A DNA stretch of 64,000 nucleotides. It comes from Phycisphaeraceae bacterium. GTDB lineage: Bacteria; Planctomycetota; Phycisphaerae; Phycisphaerales; UBA1924. The DNA is taken from NCBI GenBank assembly GCA_019636565.1, contig JAHBXG010000013.1, forward strand, positions 28,896-92,895, read 5' to 3'. Each line of letters opens with the position of its first letter. Position 1 is the stretch's first letter. A program made the translations under genes and the position numbers. Under the pieces are notes generated by a model. The model worked only from the letters and a program-made list of their open reading frames with translations, searched no databases and was not told the origin of the DNA. Positions 63,780 to 64,000 of this stretch are shown here, piece by piece.

Positions 63780-64000
63780 ATGGCAAAGGTCGAATTACAA
63801 GTCTCCATCGTCAATCGCCTCGGGCTGCACGCCCGGCCGGCGATGACGTTTGTGGACTTGGCGTCGCTCTTCTCCAGCGAGATCACGGTCCGCAAGGACG
63901 ATACCGAAGTGGACGGCAAGTCAATCATGCAAATGATGATGCTGGCCGCGGCCCAGGGCTCGACGCTGACGATCGTCGCCAACGGCGACGACGCCGAAGC
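63780..64000 (+). CDS. ptsH: HPr/NPr phosphocarrier protein (3' end outside window)
   Basis: About 73 residues visible, cut at the right edge. Phosphorylated His in NRLGLHARPAMTF, and the Ser region GKSIMQMMMLAAAQG, which in HPr is the regulatory serine site. HPr hands phosphate to EIIA proteins such as the PtsN just upstream. The start ATG 63780 is 59 nt after the ptsN stop. Whether it is a sugar-PTS HPr or NPr cannot be told. Confidence 0.93.
   Translation, partial: MAKVELQVSIVNRLGLHARPAMTFVDLASLFSSEITVRKDDTEVDGKSIMQMMMLAAAQGSTLTIVANGDDAE

Overview
The window is high-GC, densely coded bacterial chromosome that fits Planctomycetota, most probably class Phycisphaerae. The signs are many secreted proteins ending in an Arg-rich PEP-CTERM-like tail (VPAPGSLALAG...RRRR), prepilin-type proteins with an H-X9-DG-like end, a HYExAFE-family protein, a membrane protein with a C-terminal CxxCGYN...CPECG zinc ribbon, and Tat-exported oxidoreductases. 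No rRNA, phage, IS element or CRISPR array is visible. One tRNA gene (tRNA-Ile, GAT) is present.

Layout. 1-10 kb: an edge-truncated secreted protein, a PabB-type chorismate enzyme, pyruvate phosphate dikinase, a winged-helix regulator, three PEP-CTERM-like proteins and an aldo/keto reductase. 10-16.2 kb: an orphan flagellin with a Tat-exported class V aminotransferase, a TPR protein and three more PEP-CTERM proteins, two of which carry a Cys/Gln arrangement like a thioester domain. 16.8-22 kb: an orphan nuoG with a tiny membrane protein, truA, a HEPN-MNT pair and a glycosyltransferase. 22-27.7 kb: a secreted unknown, a cupin protein, a GNAT acetyltransferase, a low-GC DUF6602-like gene and trpS. 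27.7-33.4 kb: a pseudopilin, a CPBP protease, trpC, a redox-dead thioredoxin-fold protein and hisS. 33.5-43.6 kb: a long minus-strand block with lepB (large insertion), a RicT/PSP1 protein, small secreted proteins, HYExAFE, MlaD and MlaF without a permease, a cysteine desulfurase and a TetR regulator.

44-64 kb: a P-type ATPase behind a G-quadruplex-like tract, yidD and rnpA, two ketosynthases flanking a GxxExxY protein, a second CPBP protease, an ABC-F ATPase, two tandem pseudopilin-like paralogues, a DUF1634/TauE pair, a Tat aldo/keto reductase, holA, an MFS transporter, tRNA-Ile, then hpf, ptsN and ptsH (cut by the window edge).

Housekeeping functions (translation, tRNA modification and charging, DNA polymerase clamp loading, PTS-type regulation) are mixed with lineage-specific secretion and surface proteins. 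The most unusual signals are the PEP-CTERM proteins with thioester-like Cys/Gln pairs, a family of CACAGAG-type inverted-repeat elements that fill the gap between convergent stop codons at three loci, and an RGG-tailed GxxExxY protein with a degenerate active site placed between two ketosynthases, one of which has lost a catalytic His. All calls come from reading the sequence; no database search was run.
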